From: Thalassia testudinum
Taxonomy: Eukaryota > Streptophyta > Magnoliopsida > Alismatales > Hydrocharitaceae
Assembly (NCBI GenBank): GCA_037157565.1
Contig: JAZHRO010000013.1
Span: forward strand, 119,116,001-119,180,000
Length of the DNA: 64,000 nucleotides
Direction: 5' to 3'
Part shown: in pieces, positions 1 to 11,593 of the stretch
Numbering within the stretch: position 1 is the first letter of the stretch
Layout: the number at the start of each line of letters is the position of its first letter
Made by a program: the position numbers and the translations under genes
Notes under the pieces: model-generated
Seen by the model: only the letters and a program-made list of their open reading frames with translations
The model's database searches: none
Told to the model about the DNA's origin: nothing

Positions 1-655
1 GGTGTGGCTGCGCGTGGTGGGTGGGTTCGCGGTGGTGGCCAGTTGCAGATGTGGTTGCGGAGGTGGTGATGCACGCTGTCACCGTGCACCACTGCAGTGA
101 TGAGGTGAGGATGCTTGCTTTAGATCACGGTGCACGCCATGTCCACGGTGTGTGCATGAGGAGCACGGTGGAGGTGAGAGGTGGAGGATATCCTCGCAGG
201 GGGGGAAGGAAGATATTATCCTCGGTGGACACGACTTCTTTTTAAACAAAAATCTCCCTTTCCTTCGGCCATAAGTATCTCCAACTACTCGCGACGATTG
301 CGAGCGGTTGGAACAGCAGATAAGCAAGGGCGGTTTCTTCTTCAGATGTCTAACTAGAGAATCAGACATCTTAAAAAAATGTAATGCCATGAATTTGTGA
401 TAGCAGTTCCAGGCGTCCAATCCAAGTCCAAGATGTCTTATAGAAGTAAAAATGAGCACTTGATTCTTGTACCTAGCCTGCATTCATCAAATAAATTATA
501 TTATCATAACATATGTTATTAAATGTAAAATTGAAGCATAAAATTAAATGCAGGCCAAGGTGAATTGCCATATAACTCCTAATTAATTAACAACTAAGAA
601 CAAATAATTAAATAGTACTTAGGCTAAATAATAGTCCACAAAAGTGGACTTATCA
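1..655 (-). repeat. X: partial minus-strand LTR (type 2 family)
   Basis: Read on the minus strand, this begins at 655 with TGATAAGTCCAC and an inverted repeat (GTCCAC..GTGGAC). The same layout opens the F and C LTRs (TGATTGGTCCAC, TGATTAGCCCA). The interior is GC-rich and G/T-biased like the LTRs of B. The other end lies beyond the left edge, so it cannot be told whether X is a whole element or a solo LTR. The right-hand target duplication would be CTAGC at 656-660, but its left copy is not visible. An open frame of 134 codons on the minus strand here is not conserved in the related LTRs and is not called. Confidence 0.7.
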
Positions 656-1041
656 CTAGCCACTTCAGTTAGCTAGGTTACCTCCGGGAAGATCAGACCC
701 AGCTTACCTTAGCTCAATTCAGCAGAAGGTAGCTTACTTTAGGTTGGCTTAGCAGATAGCAAAGAACTAGCAAGCTAAGCCAGCTAAGGTAGCTCCTTGC
801 TATTCTCTTCAATAGCCACCAGCTCCAGTGGAGCTCCAGATAGTTCTTCCTCAGCTCCTCTTCCCAAAACCCTAGCTTCCTCCTACCTCCTCCTCTACTC
901 ATCTACTAGCTAATCTAGCTTAGCTAAAATATCCACTTCATGGCCATCAACCACCTACCTAAAACCCTAACTAAATAGCTCCACCAAATACACCTAACCC
1001 TAAGTCCACTTAAGCTACCTAGTCCACTCCCTCTTTGGTGC
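656..1041 (+). repeat. H: first visible piece of 5' LTR (L3 family)
   Basis: This is AGCT-rich sequence matching the middle of the L3 LTRs at 53481-55552 and 44613-46972, for example the CCGGGAAGATCAGACCCAGC stretch. The LTR is split by insertion of A after GGTGC (1037-1041) and resumes at 10170. The junction restores the phrase TTTGGTGCCAAC also found in L3p. The start of this LTR lies left of the window, beyond X. Confidence 0.8.
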
Positions 1042-2526
1042 TGATGTAAACACATTTGTTGAGGGTAAAATGCCTATTCATGCATGCACCTAGGCTTACA
1101 ATTGCATTTCATGTTATAAATATTGCATAGCATGCATCATTCTGCATTTAGAGTAGTTGTATATAATTTAGGTTAATTGCGTCTTTTTTGTGGTTAGGAG
1201 AGAAGCATATTTATTTCAGAGACTCGGATTGACGATCCAACCGTAAGGATCTGATCGAGATGACGATCGGAGTCCAATGCGTCTGAAATCGCCTCAATTG
1301 GGTCCTGTAGCATCATATACAGTCCAAGGAAGATCAACGGCCAAGGGACTAGGCGACATAATTTGGAGCTTCAAATGATAAATCCGACCGCGCGGATGGA
1401 TTTAGGTTGACGATCGCAGCCTAACGGCGTGAAAATCGACTCAATCCAACCTCTGTAGTAGCCCCTACAACAAGAAGAAGATGGACGGCCCAAACTGCGC
1501 CATGTGGCGTAACCCAGGCCGCCAGCACATGCACGCAGCAGTGAGGGTGCGCGTGCAGGCGTGCAGCTCCAGCACGTGGGCGTGCGCACGCACGGCAAGG
1601 CTGTAGCGGTGTCAGCACAACGTGAGGCGGACTACAGCGATGCAGGAGCAGGACTTACAGCGACGCTTACAGTCGTCGGTAATTCATCGCATGCCAGCAA
1701 AGCCAGCTGTGGGCGCCAACAGGCATGAGCTGCCTACAGCGACGTTTCCAGCGATGGCCTAGATGTCACTAATGGTCTCATACCGATTTTTGCCTCTTCT
1801 CCACCACTATAAAAGGACCTACACCCCCTCCCTTCCAAGCCATCTCTACCTACTCTACTCCCACCTACTCCCAAGCTATAGTAAGCCTACCAACGCTCCA
1901 TTAGAGCTTGTTCTCAAGCTCCCAAGGTGCCTATTAATGTAATGAACCTCTGCCCCACCAAATACTCCTCCAACTTCCCATCTCCCTTCATAGGTCACCT
2001 TGGAGCCGTTCTCCCACCTCCATTCCGGTAGCAGATCAACTCCGTCTTCTCACCTTCATTCCGGAGCCACGCTGAAGCTTTCCTCAACCCAACATCCTCC
2101 AACATCTCACCTCCGTCGTCCCACTCCTCACCTCCTTCATTCGAGCTTCCGCCAGGCGCCGTTGTCTCTCTGAACAACCGATTCAGGAGATTTCCTCTCA
2201 CCTCCCTCTCTTTATATGCTTTCATAGTTTCTTGTAATTGACATTAGAAGTAATATATATCAAATTTGTTCCAGATCTCTATCTTGTGATATGTTTGCTT
2301 GATTTCTTTTATTTCAAAAATACCCAAAAAATAACAAAACCCCAAAAGACCAAAAAGAAATGAAACAAAGCGCAATTTTCAAGTAAAGTAAACGTTGCCA
2401 CCCTGTGTTCGACCCGGGACTCCCTTGGAGTTTCAGTATAAATTTTATTTGATCGACGTGTTTTGCAACTATGACGACAGGTCACTTGTAACCTTGACTT
2501 CTAACATGCGAGACGCAACTCGATCA
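1042..2526 (+). repeat. A 5' LTR
   Basis: It runs from TGATGTAAAC, directly after the target duplication, to CGATCA, three bases before the PBS. TATAAAAG at 1808-1815 is followed by a C/T-rich stretch, a plausible Pol II start region. A degenerate copy of the G-box palindrome lies near 1493-1512. The short open frames on either strand are not conserved between LTR copies. Confidence 0.93.
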
Positions 2527-2529
2527 TTT

Positions 2530-2547
2530 TGGCGCCGTTGCCGGGGA
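2530..2547 (+). other. A primer-binding site (tRNA-Asp type)
   Basis: TGGCGCCGTTGCCGGGGA is an uninterrupted 18-base complement to the 3' end expected of plant tRNA-Asp, three bases after the LTR. It primes minus-strand DNA synthesis. This primer is characteristic of Athila-type elements. Confidence 0.93.
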
Positions 2548-3793
2548 GGCAATGGAATTTACTTTATTGTTTATTGCATTTCTTTGCATTTACATAGCAC
2601 TAACCCTACTTGTCTTCGATCTACTGTCATGTAGGTACCCTAGCATGGAGATCCAAGTGCGGTAGACCGGAGTAAAGTGCGGGTAGAGTGTTTTGTAAGT
2701 GTCCCCCACACCACCCCCACCTTAGTTTTCATTCCATAACCGAATAACTCAAACCCAAATCAACCTAGGTGCTTTTTATGAACCCTAGGATAGATTTGGT
2801 TGTTTGTTTGCCACCTCTACTCACCTCTCCATCCACATAAATAAAAATAAAAAAATAAAAAAATAAAAAAAAGTGTTATCTGATTGTGGGATTTTCTGTA
2901 AGCTTCACACTTTACACCCACAACTTCTCACCCTAAGGCGCACAATCACATCGATTCTACCACTTAACCGAGATCTGACCTGTAGATCCAGTACACTTAA
3001 TTCAACACACAAATAAGTGAGTAGAAATCTGAATAGGTCAAAAATTTCTGTGTGCCTTAACTAAGTAGTGTGATAGGCCAATTGATTGAACTGTTTGGGC
3101 CTCACCACTTAAGATAAATGCGATTCATCAAGTAGCTTGCTACTTAGGGTTGATTCTTAGGGTTGAACCAGGCACTCCACATTTTTCTTTGATTTCTAAT
3201 GGAATATATCATCACTAGTGCTTGCAAAACTTGGAGTGTTTTCCTAAACTTGATTGAATATACCTAAGATTAAACCCTAAAAGCTACTAAACAAGGTTGA
3301 ACTCTAAAAGGAACATCATTAAATAACCCTGTTTGCAAACCTTGGTTGTGCACACACACACATTTTAACTGATCATTAAGGGCACAACCCATCTAAAGGG
3401 CCCATCACATTCCAGAAGCACCATTGTCCCAAGCCTAACTAAAATTGATTAGACGTTGGCCCTAAGGACTGGTTCACTCATCGAGTTCCAGATTGAGATT
3501 ATTCACGATTAATCTGCTTATACTAGTCAATCTGATGTCTAGCTAGGGGAGTAGCGTCAAACGACCGCGGCTGGGGGGTACACTAGGAACTGGAGTCGCA
3601 AGCCAGAGGAAGAACCTTCTCCCTAGTCCCTCCTAACTGGTTGGATTGCCTGGACATAAGTAGAGTAAATTGTCTATAATCTTAGGACGGATTCTGAGAG
3701 TTTGTAGACCTTTAGGCTACCAAAACTAAGGATAGGCTTGTATTTTTCTATTGCAGGGCTCCTTTGTCTTCTGATTTCCCTCCTTACTTCACC
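2548..3793 (+). other. A leader (type 1), non-coding
   Basis: This is about 1.25 kb between PBS and reading frame with no convincing gene. It aligns by eye along its length with the leaders of E, G and D, for example the GTGCGGGTAGAGTG stretch near 2658. The best-conserved block is 3541-3640: GGGAGTAGCGTCAAACGAC, a G-run, then a CCTTCTCC..TCCCTCC segment. An A-rich tract lies at 2838-2872. Conservation between gag-pol and non-gag-pol elements suggests a cis-acting RNA role such as packaging (inference). Confidence 0.8.
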
Positions 3794-4396
3794 ATGTACC
3801 CTTCCACATCCTACACACATTTCACATCCTATCCTCCTACCACCACTTATCCCCAAGATGATTACTATCCCGACTTGACTTGTAATTACCCATCCACTAG
3901 TCGAGATGACTTTGATTGGGGATATGAATCCAGACCTCAGTGTCTGATGTAAACACATTTACACTACTTAAAATGTCTATTTATGCATGTTCCTAAGCAT
4001 AGGATTGCATTTCATGATATAAATATTGCATAACATGCATTATCTTGCATTTAGAGTAGTTTGAATAAAATGGAGGTTAATTATCTCCTTTTATGTGCTT
4101 GGACAGGGCAAAAATTTTACGGGGCCTCGGATCAAAGATCCAACCGTATGGATGTGATTAGGGCGACGATTGGAGTTCAACGACTCCAAGATCGCCCTAA
4201 TCAGGCATCCGTAGCATCAGATAGAGACCGAGGAACCCTAGAAGATCAAGGGCCAGGGTGGTATAAATCCGCACTTCAGATGACAAATCCAACTGCACGG
4301 ATGAATTCGGATCGACGATCGCAGCCCAACGACACAAAAATCGAGTCAATCCGACATCCGTGGCACCATCTACAACTTCCAGAAGATGGACGGCCA

Positions 4397-4420
4397 AGAT
4401 GGCGCCACGTGGCGCCATCT
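4397..4420. promoter_or_regulatory. Perfect 24-bp palindrome centred on CACGTG in s1
   Basis: The half-site is AGATGGCGCCAC, followed by its exact reverse complement. The centre CCACGTGG is a plant G-box, the core bound by bZIP and bHLH factors, and it is flanked by GGCGCC. Equivalent sites occur at matching places in the LTRs of G and D, so it is probably a U3 regulatory site (inference). Confidence 0.65.
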
Positions 4421-4546
4421 CAGCCGCCCAAACGACCGCTGCCATTTTGTGAAGGCCCTCGCTCGATCGCTCTCCGCCGTCAGATGGAGATCCAACGGCT
4501 GTGGCAGCCCGGTGCTTAAAACATGCGCTCGACCATTCGCGCCCCG

Positions 4547-4597
4547 TAGCGCAGCGGTCGAGCACGCTTACGCGAGCGCGGGGTGCAGGTTCGAGCC
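4547..4597 (+). promoter_or_regulatory. tRNA-like A-box/B-box module in s1
   Basis: TAGCGCAGCGGTCGAGC at 4547-4563 matches the Pol III A-box pattern TRGYNNARNNG. GGTTCGAGCC at 4588-4597 matches the B-box pattern GGTTCGANNCC, 41 bases downstream start to start. A tRNA-like cloverleaf is only partial, and no acceptor stem closes cleanly, so this is not called as a tRNA gene. Similar modules lie in the LTRs of D and G. Confidence 0.55.
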
Positions 4598-7078
4598 GTG
4601 GCGAGTGGATTGGAGGCGCGGGTTGTTGAGGCGCGTGGAGCGTCAGATGGATATCGTGCGGTCGCGGGCGCCCGATAGCGCCGACGCGCGATTGGACGCC
4701 CCGCGTAACGCGCAATCGCACGCACAGGCGGGCGGGCGGCAGCGGTGAAGGCGCGATTTTAAGCCGTCCGATCTCGCGATCGGACGGCTGAAACTTCGCG
4801 GACGTGCGTAGGCGTTACGCACGCGGGCAGCCGAGCGGGCGCGCGTGGGCGCGGTGGCGACGGCCACGTCGGGGCTTTAGTGACGGATTTATCCGTCATT
4901 AAAGACCCCTTATTTATTATTTTGAAGATGTAATGTCTATTTTGCCCCCACTCCTTGCAACTATAAAAGGAGACCCCCTCCATACGAAATTTTCATCCCT
5001 TCCTTCTCCTCTCTACCTCTCCAAAGCTCAAGAGAAGCTTGTCCCACACCCGGGATGCTCCTCGCGAGATAAAGTCTAAATTTTCGTCCTCCTTCGGAAG
5101 TGGATCCCGCGACGACGACGGCATGCTGCTCCGTTCCCGCTCTTCTACTTCGTCCTCCCTCGTCCTGCTCCGTTCTCGTTCGTCCAGACGTCGTCCCATT
5201 CGGCTCGTCCTCCAAGCAACCGTCGAGGAGTATTTCTCTCTCCCTATTCTTTTTACCGCTTTCTAGTATAGATTTACTGCTTTCTAGATTAATCTACTCG
5301 TCCTTCAAGCAATCGTCGAGGAGGACATTTCTCTCTCCATTCTTTTAATGCTTTCTAGAGTAAAATTATTGCTTTCTAGAGTAATTATTTTATGCTTTCT
5401 AGTTGTAATGAACAATCTCTTCAATACAAAAATTCCTTGTTTATTCTACATCTCATTTTGATTTCTCTGTAATATTCTCTTTCTCTCTTACTCTCTCTCT
5501 CTCTCTTCTATTTATTGTAAATAATTAGATGGTTCTAAATTTAATTATTCTGTAACAAATAAAAAGAAACGCGTAGTTTTTAAATCAAACGTCTGCCTCC
5601 CTGTGTTCGACCCGGAATTTTAATTTCGGTATAAATTTTATTTGTTGAACACGAATTCTTCGCTTTCGAACTACAACGACGGGTTTTCCAAAACTGAACA
5701 CGTTAGCGTAGGTTCGTAATCGTTCAACAGTGTCCAGGGCCTAACCCTGGACAACAAGACTATGATTATTATCCTTCCTAGAGCAGTAATGATTATGGAT
5801 CTCCATCCTTTGATGACCAAACCAACCCGATCTACAATCAGGAAGGATATCATGATTATAACACCTACCCTCCCAAGTATTCCACTAAACATAGGTCGCC
5901 ACCATCCTTTGAGCAACCTAGAATGACCTACTTTCAGGGAGGGACCCGAGAACCTCGACATCTTGACTCCCCTAGATTTAACCTAAACCCACCCAAACTT
6001 GAACTGAACCAGTCGGTTTAGGTGAGCCAGATCTAGGATAGGGTGTTGGCTAATTTAAGGAACACTATACAATCTTTAGAAGCTCAACCAACACCATGCA
6101 CTGAAGCACTAGACCCTATGTTCAAAATGATTGATGAACTTAATAGTTCTTTATTAGATTTGCTCCAAAGTGTTAGGGATAGGGACTTGGGTGAGTTTCT
6201 TCTTGGGAAATTGTCGAGGTTGAGGATGAAATTTGTGGTTGCACTAGTCAAATCTTGGGATGATTCTCAAGATGAGCCCCCTTCAGGAGAGCCAATGTCT
6301 GAACCCGCTCAGGCGCCTATCGGGGGGATACATTTTCTGAGATTGGGGATGACCAGGATGGGCTAGATCAACCATTTGAGGATGAACCGATTGATTCACC
6401 CGAGATCCCCGAGCCAGGGAGCGAGGAAAAATATGTCTCCATGGACCATGAAATGACATATGATTTTGAGACATATATAAATGAGGATCATGGATTCTTT
6501 GACTCTGAGGGTGAAGAATCTTTTGGTGAAGTCTCACTTGAACTCAAGGAAGAGGATTTTAGTGAGACAAATGGCTTAAGGAATCTGACAAACCAATTGA
6601 TAGCCCAATTATTGAAGATTTGGATTTGGTTGGAGTTAACTTGGAGGATCCGAATCTTGATGATTCATTCAATGACCCCAATCCTCATCTGCACCCCGAA
6701 GAGCTGACTTATGAGATCTTTGTGCCCAGGTCAATCTTGATTCAGCCACGATTTCTGGACTTGGGAGAATCATATGGGGTGAATAATGTGCTAGAGGTCT
6801 CGAAGCCTGAGCCCTTGATGTTGGAGGATAGAATTGTTGAAATAAAGATTTGGGAGGCTAATTCTGAGGGAAGTTTGATTTTGGATTTAAGGGTACCTAT
6901 TGACTTGAAACCACCTATCTTCTATACGGACCCTTATGATATCTTTCACGTGCGACCCAAGCCTGGAATAACTGATTATTTTTCTGAGCTAGATGTTAAG
7001 TGGACAACTACACTTATTGAACCATCTTTACTCGTTGTCCGACACTTTGGTCTTGGGTTGCACACCACTAAATCGTAG

Positions 7079-8645
7079 GCCTAGCCCCACAAACACAATA
7101 ACCTTCGGTTCTGGGTGATTTTCATCCAGAACCTGAGAACCACTCGACCCTGGGGCATGGGTCTGCACCATAATCTCGTCCATGTCTGTGGACATCTTCT
7201 GCAGACGGGTTTAAGGATCAACCCTTTGATTTTAATTCTGAATCGCACTTGTGAATTCTCAATTTCTTGTTTGTATGTATGTTATGCCTAGCTGAAGGCA
7301 TTAAACTTAGCACATGTGTATACACCTCTCTACGGAGCTGACTGGATTTTCATGACACTCAGGTGATATTCTGTTTACTTCGCCCTTTTCATGTGTTTAT
7401 TTTTACAATGAGGACATTGCATCATTTAGGCATGGGGGGGTGGATAATCAATTCCTGAAATCATTATGTTAACTCCGTAGAATTTCTTTTAGTTTCTTAT
7501 AAAATTAAAAAAAAATTGAAAATTTAAAAAAATTAAAAAAAAGAAAGAAATTAGGAAAAGAGAACTTAGGCATTTGGAAGTTATTAACTTTAGGAAATGA
7601 TACGAGAGGACCTAAACACTTAGACTCTTCAGGTCTTCAAGCTTAATTAGCCCGGGTGTGCACTTGAATGTGGATTTAGTCTTGAGTCCTCGCCAATTAA
7701 AATTTATTTTAATTTGGTAAATAATTTGGGATGATAAGTATGCGACTTATCAACCCACCCTCTGATTTGGGGGGACTTTAAGCCTAAGTATCTACACACA
7801 TTATTTTGTATTGACTCACTTTCCGATGGTTTTTACGAAAATTGGGCAGCTAATGGACCGACTTGGGTGGTATGGCTGGCAAGTTGTCGGTGGTAATAGC
7901 TCATCAGCCAGTTGTCCAGAGCCCAACCACAAGAACATTTTCATTGTACTACCTTTAGGTAAATCTTAGATCAGGGAAGCCACTTAAAAAAAAAAGAAAC
8001 ACTCAAAAGAAAAAAGGAGAAAAAAAATAAAATAAAATCACACTCCACCGCGCGAGTATGGCTGGGAAGTTGTCGGTGGTAACAGCTCATTGGCCGGTTG
8101 TCTAGAACCCAGCTTACAAAAAAAATGCACAATAATTTCCAAAACACTTAGGGAAGAAGAGAGGAAGTAGAATAAACCGGGGAGATATACACTGGATTCA
8201 CCCTTGTGTTGACCCTATAAATAAAAGAAGTAAGGAGAAAGTTACTGATTGTAAAGATAAACCTTTAGGCAAGGTCACCTAGGGTCGTAGAAACCCGAAG
8301 TCCGTCTTAATGGCCATATTGTGAGCCTATCACTTTTTCACAAAGATGCTTAGCACTTACAGTCCTTTTCGAGTCTTGGGTGGGTCGAGTAGCCGTAAAA
8401 AGTTATCCCGGAACTCTCAAACTACAAAAATACAAAAAATTAGAAAAGAAGAAAAATAAAAAAAATATATATCTTCCCTTCTTAAATAAGGCGAGAACTT
8501 GGGCAGTTTGCATTCTGGCAGACACCCGGGTACTGTTGAGTTTTCGTAGTTTAGGACCTTAGTTGAAATTTTCTATTATTAATAAATAACTTAGGCCTAA
8601 GTGATCTAATCCTAATTCTACTTTTATACAAAGCATATAGTTTAA
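7079..8645 (+). other. A 3' non-coding region with duplicated motif
   Basis: No gene is seen. It aligns with the region downstream of integrase in D, for example GGCATTAAACTTAGCA near 7286. A 55-base motif beginning TATGGCTGGCAAGTTGTCGG occurs at 7871-7923 and again at 8057-8113; D carries the same pair. A/G-rich tracts lie at 7505-7555 and 7987-8036. Confidence 0.75.
7407..7443 (+). other. A internal purine tract with hairpin
   Basis: CAATG-AGGA-CATTG forms a short hairpin, followed after 10 bases by AGGCATGGGGGGGTGG. The same pairing is present in C, D and B, always roughly 1.2 kb upstream of the 3' LTR once nested insertions are removed. It may be a second plus-strand initiation site (inference). 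Confidence 0.6.
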
Positions 8646-8682
8646 TTTTGCTAGGGACTAGCAAAAGATAGGCATGGGGGTA
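8646..8682 (+). other. A 3' polypurine tract with adjacent hairpin
   Basis: Nine-base arms TTTTGCTAG and CTAGCAAAA with a GGA loop occupy 8646-8666. AGGCATGGGGGTA (8670-8682) then runs straight into the 3' LTR. It is the expected primer site for plus-strand DNA. The hairpin is conserved in C, D and B. Confidence 0.8.
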
Positions 8683-10169
8683 TGATGTAAACACATTTAT
8701 TGAGGGTAAAATGCCTATTCATGCATGTTCCTAGGCTTAGATTTGTATTTCATGTTATAAATGTTGCATAGCATGCATCATTCTGCATTTAAAGCAATTA
8801 CATATAATTTAGGTTAATTGCATCTTTTTTGTGGTTAGGAGAGAAACATATTTATTTTCACGACTCGGATTGACGATCCAACTGTACAGATCTGATCGAG
8901 ATGACGAGTGGAGTCCAACGCCTCTGAAATCACCTTGATCGGAGTCCTGTAGCATCATATGCAGTCTGAGGAAAATCAACGGCCAAGGGACTAGGAGACA
9001 TAGTTTAGAGCTTCAAATGATAAATCCGATCGCGCGGATGGATTCGGGTCAACGATCGTAGCCTAACGGCATGAAAATCGACTCAATCTGACCTCTGTAG
9101 CAGCCCCTACAATAAGAAGAAGATGGACGGCCCAGATTGCGCCATGTGGCGCAGCCCAGGCCGCCAGCACACTCACGCAGCAGTGCGGGTGCATGCAGGT
9201 GCGCATGCCTGTAGTGCCAGCACGTGGGCGTGCGCGAGCGACAAGGCTGGAGCGGCGCCAGCACAACGTGAGGTGGACTATAGCGACGCATGAGCTGGAC
9301 TTATAGCGATGCTTATAGCCGTCGGTAATTCATTGCATGGTAGTAAAGCCAACTGTGGGCACCAACAGGCATGAGCTACCTACAGCGACATTTCCAGCGA
9401 CGGCCTGGATGTCACTAATGGTCCCATACCGATTTTTTCCTCTTCTCCACCACTATAAAAGGACCTACACCCCCTCCCTTCCAAGCCATCTCTACCTACT
9501 CTACTCCCACCTACTCCCAAGCTCTAGCAAGCTTACCAATGCTCCATTAGAGCTTGTTCTCAAGCTCCCAAGGTGCCTATTAGTGTAACGAACCTCTGCC
9601 CCACCAAATACTCCTCCAACTTCCCATCTCCCTTGATAGGTCACCTTGGAGCCGTCCTCCCACCTCCATTTCGGTAGTAGATCAACTCCATCTCACCTCC
9701 ATTCCGGAGCCATGACGAAGCTTTCCTCAACCTGACATCCTCCAGCATCTCACCTCCGTCGTCCCGCTCCTCACCTCCTTCGTCCGAGCTTCCGCCAGGC
9801 GCCGTCGTCTCATCGAACAACCGATTCGGGAGATTTCCTCTCACCTCCCTCTCTTTATATGCTTTCATAGTTTCTTGTAATTGACATTAGAAGTAATATA
9901 TATCAAATTTGTTCCAGATCTCTATCTTGTGAAACGTTTGCTTGGTTTCTTTTATTTCAAAAATACCAAAAAAATAACAAAACCCCAAAATACAAAAAAG
10001 AAACGAAACAAAGCGTAGTTTTCAAGTAAAGTAAACGTCACCTCCCTTTGTTCGACCCAGGACTCCCTTGGAGCTTCGGTATAAATTTTATTTGATGGAC
10101 GTGTTTTACAACTATGACAACAGGTCACTTGTAGCCTTGATTTCTAACACGCGAGACACGACTCGATCA
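8683..10169 (+). repeat. A 3' LTR
   Basis: It matches the 5' LTR end to end, from TGATGTAAAC to CGATCA, and is followed by target duplication GGTGC. TATAAAAG lies at 9454-9461. Many point differences from the 5' LTR indicate age. Confidence 0.93.
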
Positions 10170-11570
10170 GGTGCCAACATAGGCAACCCTTATCCCCTCC
10201 ACCACCACCAAAAGCCACCTTATTTTGGCGCCAAAATACCCTTCTAGAAACCCTCTCTTTGGCACCAAAACAACCGCCACATCCTAGCCTTACCCCTACC
10301 CCTACATCCCATCTCAACCCTCCACCTACACCCATTCTAGAATCATCCTTAGTTGGTGACAAAACCATGGCACCCTCCCATGGTTGGCACCAACTTAGGT
10401 GTCTCTTAGCCACCCATGACTACCCCCATGACACCCCTTTAGGTGGTGCCAAACACCCTCCACCTTAGGATCACCTAACCACCTCCATCATGCCTTCCTT
10501 GCCATCCAACCAAAGGCCACCAAACCCCCTTCATATCCCTTGGTTTGGCGCCACCCATCCATGACCCTTAGATCATCTAACCACCACCAAAAACCTATCC
10601 TAACCATCCATGCCATGCATGCCTACCTACCTTAACCCCTCTATAAAAAGGCCCATAACCACCACCACAAGAGACACTTTTGGCTTCATTAATCCACATA
10701 TACTTCCACCTTTCATTCCATCATCTCCATGGCCAAGAGAAGGAGAAGAAGAAGATTAAGGGGACACTTTGTCCCCTTGGTGCCTTCCTCTCTTCCCTTC
10801 TCTCTTGTGCCCCCACCAGCTAGAGGTCTAGCCAAGCAAGGAGGACATCCAGGAGGAGGTCATTAGGGTGGTGCATGGCCAACCTTGGAGGATCATTCTA
10901 AGGTGGAATTCTTCCACCTTTGGAGGAGCTAGGCACACCCTATCTAGGTTTGCCAGGAAGGAGAATCATCATCTTCTAGAGGAGCACTCTAAGGAAGGAA
11001 TTGGAAGGTTCTTTCTAAGCCCAGAAGCAGCTGAGCTTGGAGCAAGAATCCTTCCCTCTATGCCATCATCCTCAAGAGAAATTTCATTTTACCTGCATTC
11101 TTTTATTTTTGTAGTAGAAGCATTCCTCTACATTTCTTGTAAAATGACTTTTCTTCCTTTATAAAAGTTTCCCTCGTATAATTTTATTACATCTTTTGAT
11201 TTCTTTCACTTTAGTATATTTCACTCCCTTTCTTTAATTACTCTAGGTTTCCACATACCTAGGATGAGCTTAGAGAGATGTTACTCTTATCACTTAGGTT
11301 GCAACAATTTAGAGTAGTCTTTCTCTACTTCTTATTTTACTGTTGTCGTTATTTCAAAACTAAAAAAAAATCTTATATTTAAAAAAAATTCGAAAAAAGA
11401 AAGTTGATTTCCCATTTTCAAGCAAGAGTATTAAATTTTACAAACTTGCCTCCTTGGATGAGCCTAAATACCCCACTATCTACATTTTATAAATTGTAAA
11501 AGCGATTGTGAAGTTGCATGTTGCAACGACCTAAACCCTAGTTTTAAGAAATGATGCATTTCTTGCACCA
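10170..11570 (+). repeat. H: second piece of 5' LTR
   Basis: This continues the LTR split by A. It has TATAAAAAG at 10642-10650 and matches L3p from about 54440 onward, including the ending with TTGCAACGACC near 11521. The exact LTR end is uncertain (11567-11570), because the usual TCA before the PBS has changed. No coding capacity is seen. Confidence 0.8.
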
Positions 11571-11575
11571 CTTTT

Positions 11576-11593
11576 TGGTGCTATTGCTGGGGA
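11576..11593 (+). other. H primer-binding site, degenerate
   Basis: TGGTGCTATTGCTGGGGA matches the tRNA-Asp-type site at 15 of 18 positions. It follows the H LTR end and supports H being a 5' LTR rather than a solo LTR. Confidence 0.75.

Larger units (their letters stand above)
3945..5729 (+). repeat. s1: solo LTR nested in A
   Basis: It begins TGATGTAAAC and ends GTTCAACA, flanked by GTGTC at 3940-3944 and 5730-5734. The empty-site sequence is present uninterrupted in E near 15986, which proves the insertion. No internal region is present, so it is a product of LTR-LTR recombination. It belongs to the same subfamily as D's LTR, sharing a block with GGAGTTCAACGACTCC. It carries a 24-bp palindrome, a tRNA-like module, TATAAAAG at 4962-4969, and repeated CTTTCTAG motifs at 5258-5402 within a diverged ~92-bp duplication (5207-5265 and 5299-5356). 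Confidence 0.95.
3794..7078 (+). pseudogene. A private reading frame (not gag-pol), broken
   Basis: The frame starts at ATG 3794 (MYPSTSY..) and is split by solo LTR s1 after codon 50, resuming at 5735. The first part, about 140 codons, is rich in Tyr, Pro, Asp and Asn (for example QDDYYPD, NQEGYHDYNTYPPKYS). Next comes a helical stretch near 6043-6100 (LANLRNTIQSLEAQ), then a long acidic region (FEDEPIDSPEIPEPGSEEKY; later NLEDPNLDDSFNDP) ending at 7078. At least three TAG stops and two or more frame changes make it non-functional. E has the same frame with stops in other places, so the ancestor was open. I recognise no domain. It sits exactly where gag-pol sits in D and G. The segment order resembles the longer frame of C, but sequence identity is too low to claim homology by eye. 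Confidence 0.7.
1042..10169 (+). mobile_element. A: complete non-autonomous Athila-like LTR retrotransposon (type 1)
   Basis: Two LTRs of about 1.49 kb start TGATGTAAAC and end CGATCA, and the whole is flanked by the 5-bp duplication GGTGC (1037-1041 and 10170-10174). The order is 5' LTR, tRNA-Asp-type PBS, leader, one degenerate non-gag-pol reading frame, internal purine tract, 3' region, 3' purine tract and 3' LTR. Without nested solo LTR s1 it is about 7.3 kb. No gag, protease, RT, RNase H or integrase motif is present. The leader and 3' region match those of D, which does carry gag-pol, so A was probably mobilised by D/G-type proteins (inference). I count roughly 20 differences in the first 225 bp of the two LTRs, so it is not a recent insertion. 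Confidence 0.92.

Noticed and set aside
2838..2872. A-rich tracts (also 7505-7555 and 7987-8036) as retroposon poly(A) tails
   Set aside because: They lie at fixed positions within LTR-element leaders and 3' regions, without target duplications.
4541..4600. Functional tRNA gene in s1, D or G LTRs
   Set aside because: A- and B-boxes are present, but no full cloverleaf with a closed acceptor stem or clear anticodon arm can be drawn. Reported as a promoter-like module only.
5458..5516. CT-rich microsatellite near the end of s1 as an independent feature
   Set aside because: Short, imperfect and part of the R/U5 region shared with D's LTRs.
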